9,537 bases of DNA, from assembly GCA_963966275.1 (NCBI GenBank), contig CAWZYQ010000147.1, forward strand, positions 1-9,537. Direction: 5' to 3'. Positions 7,756 to 9,537 of this stretch are shown here, piece by piece (positions within the stretch are counted from its first letter, which is position 1; each line of letters begins with the position of its first letter). The position numbers and the translations under genes are program-made. The stretch is from UBA10427 sp003500135. Lineage in GTDB: Bacteria; Bacteroidota; Bacteroidia; Cytophagales; Cyclobacteriaceae. The notes under the pieces are model-generated. The model was not told the DNA's origin, did not search any database, and saw only the letters and a list, made by a program, of their open reading frames with translations.

Positions 7756-8640
7756 ATGAAATCCCTTTCCCCCAACCCGGAATGGTTTGAAGGAGTTCAC
7801 GACTTTCCTTACAAACCGAATTTTGTTGATTTTAACGGATTGAAAATGCACTATATCGACGAAGGCAGTGGCGAAACGGTTCTGGCGCTTCATGGTGAAC
7901 CGACCTGGTGCTATCTTTATCGTAAGTTTATACCTGTTTTGCAAAATTTCCGGTTCATCGCTCCTGATTTTATTGGCTTTGGTAAATCTGACAAACTGGT
8001 CAACTGGCGCGACTATTCTTTTAGTTTTCATCTGCAGACATTGGAGCATTTTGTCGATACTTTAAAGCTCTGCGATATTACCCTGGTGGTTCAGGATTGG
8101 GGAGGGCTGCTTGGCCTCAGTTTGCTAGGCGCCCGTCCGGAACTGATCAAACGAGTGGTGATTATGAATACATTTTTGCCAAAGGGTAAGAAGCTGCCCC
8201 TACCTTTTAAGATCTGGCAGGCCTTCGCCCGATACCACCCTTCCGTGCCCATAGGGCTTATTATGAAAATCGGCACGCATAACAAGCTGCCAAAAGAGGT
8301 TTTGAATGCCTATAAAGCGCCTTTTTCCGATAGAAAACATAAAACCGGGGCCAAAGCTTTTCCGGCTATGGTACCCGGCCGTCCTGATCAGGATGGCGTG
8401 GCACAGATGATACGGGCAAGGGAGGTGTTATCGAAATGGGATAAACCGGCGCTGGTCATGTTTTCGGATAAAGATCCGATCATGAGCGGGATGGAGCATT
8501 TTTTCTACCACCTCATTCCCGACGAGGTTTTAACCAAAGTTGAAATTAAAAATGCCGGTCATTTTCTGCAGGAAGAAAAAGGAGCAGAGATCGCCGGGCA
8601 TATTAAAGGGTTTATGACCGTTAATCAGTCAAATGGTTGA
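7756..8640 (+). CDS. Haloalkane dehalogenase-like alpha/beta hydrolase
   Basis: The 294-residue protein has the alpha/beta-hydrolase order of DhlA-type (subfamily I) haloalkane dehalogenases. H-G-E-P-T-W-C-Y-L-Y-R (46-56) is the oxyanion region with E48. V-V-Q-D-W-G-G-L-L-G (111-120) carries nucleophile D114 and the halide-binding W115. A cap follows at about 140-205, with W154 a candidate second halide-binding tryptophan. F-S-D-K-D-P-I-M (236-243) supplies the acid, probably D240, and N-A-G-H-F-L-Q-E (266-273) the base H269. An aspartate nucleophile followed by Trp, rather than Ser, separates it from esterases; epoxide hydrolases also use Asp but need cap tyrosines. The reaction would be hydrolysis of a carbon-halogen bond to an alcohol and halide, in the cytoplasm (no signal peptide). 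The substrate is unknown, and many such annotated homologues are untested. It starts 104 bases after the frameshifted gene and carries its own terminator. Confidence 0.85.
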   Translation: MKSLSPNPEWFEGVHDFPYKPNFVDFNGLKMHYIDEGSGETVLALHGEPTWCYLYRKFIPVLQNFRFIAPDFIGFGKSDKLVNWRDYSFSFHLQTLEHFVDTLKLCDITLVVQDWGGLLGLSLLGARPELIKRVVIMNTFLPKGKKLPLPFKIWQAFARYHPSVPIGLIMKIGTHNKLPKEVLNAYKAPFSDRKHKTGAKAFPAMVPGRPDQDGVAQMIRAREVLSKWDKPALVMFSDKDPIMSGMEHFFYHLIPDEVLTKVEIKNAGHFLQEEKGAEIAGHIKGFMTVNQSNG

Positions 8641-8652
8641 CGGCGGTTTTTT
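8618..8652 (+). terminator. Intrinsic terminator overlapping the dehalogenase stop codon
   Basis: CCGTTAATCA (8618-8627) can pair along all ten bases with TGGTTGACGG (8634-8643), using two G-U wobbles, around a 6-base loop. After CGG, a run of six T follows (8647-8652). The stop codon TGA (8638-8640) lies inside the right arm. The U tract starts three bases after the stem, slightly later than ideal. Confidence 0.55.
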
Positions 8653-8737
8653 ATCACCACAATAAAAGAAAATGACAAATAAATACCAATACAATTTTCT
8701 GTACGTTGAATACAAGTAGTACCAAATTGTCATAATC

Positions 8738-9385
8738 ATGGTTAGGCCTATTTTTATCTGCATTTTAATTTTATTGTTTTTATCAGCCAATACCCTAAGT
8801 TCATGCTCCCAATCAAAAGAAACGGATTATCGTCTGGTAGGAGGACCCTGTGAAGGCTGTGAAGCCGTATTGGAGTATAGTGAACAGGAGCTTACACCCG
8901 TAGATACGCTGCCAGGTTTTAACAAGGAAGGTCAAAAGATTAAAATCAGCGGCACTGTATATGAACGAGATGGAAAAACCCCGGCAGAAGGGGTTATCTT
9001 ATATTTGTATCATACTAATCAGGAAGGGATTTATGAAGCGGGGGACAACGCAAAAGGATGGGCTGAAAAGCATGGCTACATCCGGGAATGGTTGAAAACC
9101 GATGAAGACGGTCAGTATACTTTTTATACCTTAAAACCGGCCGCTTATCCCAGCCGAAGTGAACCTGCGCATATTCACATTATCGTGCTGGAACCCGATG
9201 GGCAGTACTACTGGATATCGGGTTATCATTTTGCCGGAGACTCATTACTTACCGAAAAGGAAACCAACCCGAAAAATCCTCGCGGAGGTACATCCGGTTT
9301 AATTGATCTGCAAAAAGAAGGTGCATTGTGGGTAGGCCAAAGAGATATTGTATTGGGCAAAAATATTCAGGGCTATCAGCAATAG
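8738..9385 (+). CDS. Intradiol ring-cleavage dioxygenase-like lipoprotein
   Basis: A hydrophobic N-terminus ends in the lipobox L-S-S-C, so C23 should be lipidated and the 215-residue protein membrane-anchored outside the cytoplasm. The body resembles the intradiol dioxygenase core (protocatechuate/catechol dioxygenase beta-sandwich): S-G-T-V-Y-x-x-D-G-K-T-P-A (71-83), Y-H-T-N-Q-E-G-I-Y (91-99), T-D-E-D-G-Q-Y-T-F-Y-T-L (121-132), A-Y-P (136-138) and P-A-H-I-H-I (143-148). The four expected Fe(III) ligands are present: Y99, Y137, H145 and H147. True enzymes open catechol-type rings with O2, but the substrate of Bacteroidota exported homologues is not established, and no ring-fission pathway genes are nearby. 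A G-G-P-C-E-G-C-E motif (35-42) near the mature N-terminus is a C-x-x-C pair that could form a disulfide or bind metal. A terminator separates the gene from the dehalogenase. Confidence 0.85.
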   Translation: MVRPIFICILILLFLSANTLSSCSQSKETDYRLVGGPCEGCEAVLEYSEQELTPVDTLPGFNKEGQKIKISGTVYERDGKTPAEGVILYLYHTNQEGIYEAGDNAKGWAEKHGYIREWLKTDEDGQYTFYTLKPAAYPSRSEPAHIHIIVLEPDGQYYWISGYHFAGDSLLTEKETNPKNPRGGTSGLIDLQKEGALWVGQRDIVLGKNIQGYQQ

Positions 9386-9399
9386 GTTGTGTTGTATTA

Positions 9400-9513
9400 C
9401 TATTGCAGATCACCGTTATTAAAGCTAAACGGTAATAATGATTCCACAGATGGCAGTTCGATAAATGTACCGTCATCCGATTCCATAATTAGGGCTTCCT
9501 CAGAAAGTCGTAT
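9400..9513 (-). other. Possible C-terminal fragment of a minus-strand gene
   Basis: On the minus strand a frame is open from 9513 down to a TAG at 9400-9402, with an ATG at 9484-9486 (28 residues from there). The peptide is acidic with a protein-like end (E-L-P-S-V-E-S-L-L-P-F). A TGA at 9514-9516 blocks upstream extension, so it is either a tiny ORF, a decayed gene end with a frameshift, or chance. It would be convergent with the dioxygenase gene. The remaining bases to 9537 show nothing else. Confidence 0.15.
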
Positions 9514-9537
9514 TCAACAGATTAGCAAATCGAGAGA

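Noticed and set aside
7714..8049. Minus-strand 111-codon frame over the dehalogenase gene
   Set aside because: It is a shadow of the + strand gene, whose catalytic motifs are unambiguous.
9412..9433. ACCGTT/AACGGT hairpin after the dioxygenase gene
   Set aside because: It is a perfect 6-bp inverted repeat, but there is no T run on the + side and the stem is short; not enough to call a terminator.

Overview
The window looks like chromosomal DNA of a Bacteroidota bacterium, probably an environmental or marine Cytophagales/Flavobacteriia-type organism. This is inferred from the protein families (a BNR/VPS10-type propeller secreted protein, a GH43 with discoidin module, a Bacteroidota-style intradiol dioxygenase lipoprotein), signal peptides ending in A-Q, A-rich leaders without clear Shine-Dalgarno sites, and the absence of sigma70-like -35/-10 pairs. 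No rRNA, tRNA, CRISPR array or transposase gene was seen.

Layout, all real genes on the + strand: (1) 67-483, a short, AT-rich CPBP-type membrane protein lacking the usual Glu-Glu/Arg motif. (2) 484-1148, a 665-base non-coding stretch holding a cluster of hairpins bounded by inverted GGTCGTAG/CTACGACC sequences, then a degenerate octamer repeat built on TGAAC. (3) 1149-4985, two genes 9 bases apart: a LolA-like exported protein and a 1025-residue secreted beta-propeller protein, closed by a strong intrinsic terminator at 5006-5038. (4) 5373-7139, a secreted GH43 glycosidase with discoidin and Fn3-like modules, whose start is better placed at 5373 than at the upstream TTG. (5) 7168-7651, a GyrI-like effector-binding gene broken by one extra base near 7254-7259. 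(6) 7756-8640, a haloalkane-dehalogenase-like alpha/beta hydrolase with its terminator overlapping the stop codon. (7) 8738-9385, an intradiol dioxygenase-like lipoprotein with all four candidate iron ligands. The last 150 bases hold no clear gene, only a possible fragment of a minus-strand reading frame.

The genes do not form one obvious pathway. Most products are exported (LolA-like, propeller, GH43, dioxygenase lipoprotein), so the envelope and periplasm dominate; the dehalogenase and the effector-binding protein have no signal and should be cytoplasmic. I see no convincing new multi-gene system. The points most worth a second look are the frameshifted GyrI-like gene, the structured intergenic region 625-1013, the altered active site of the CPBP protein, and the well-preserved catalytic residues of the dehalogenase-like and dioxygenase-like proteins.
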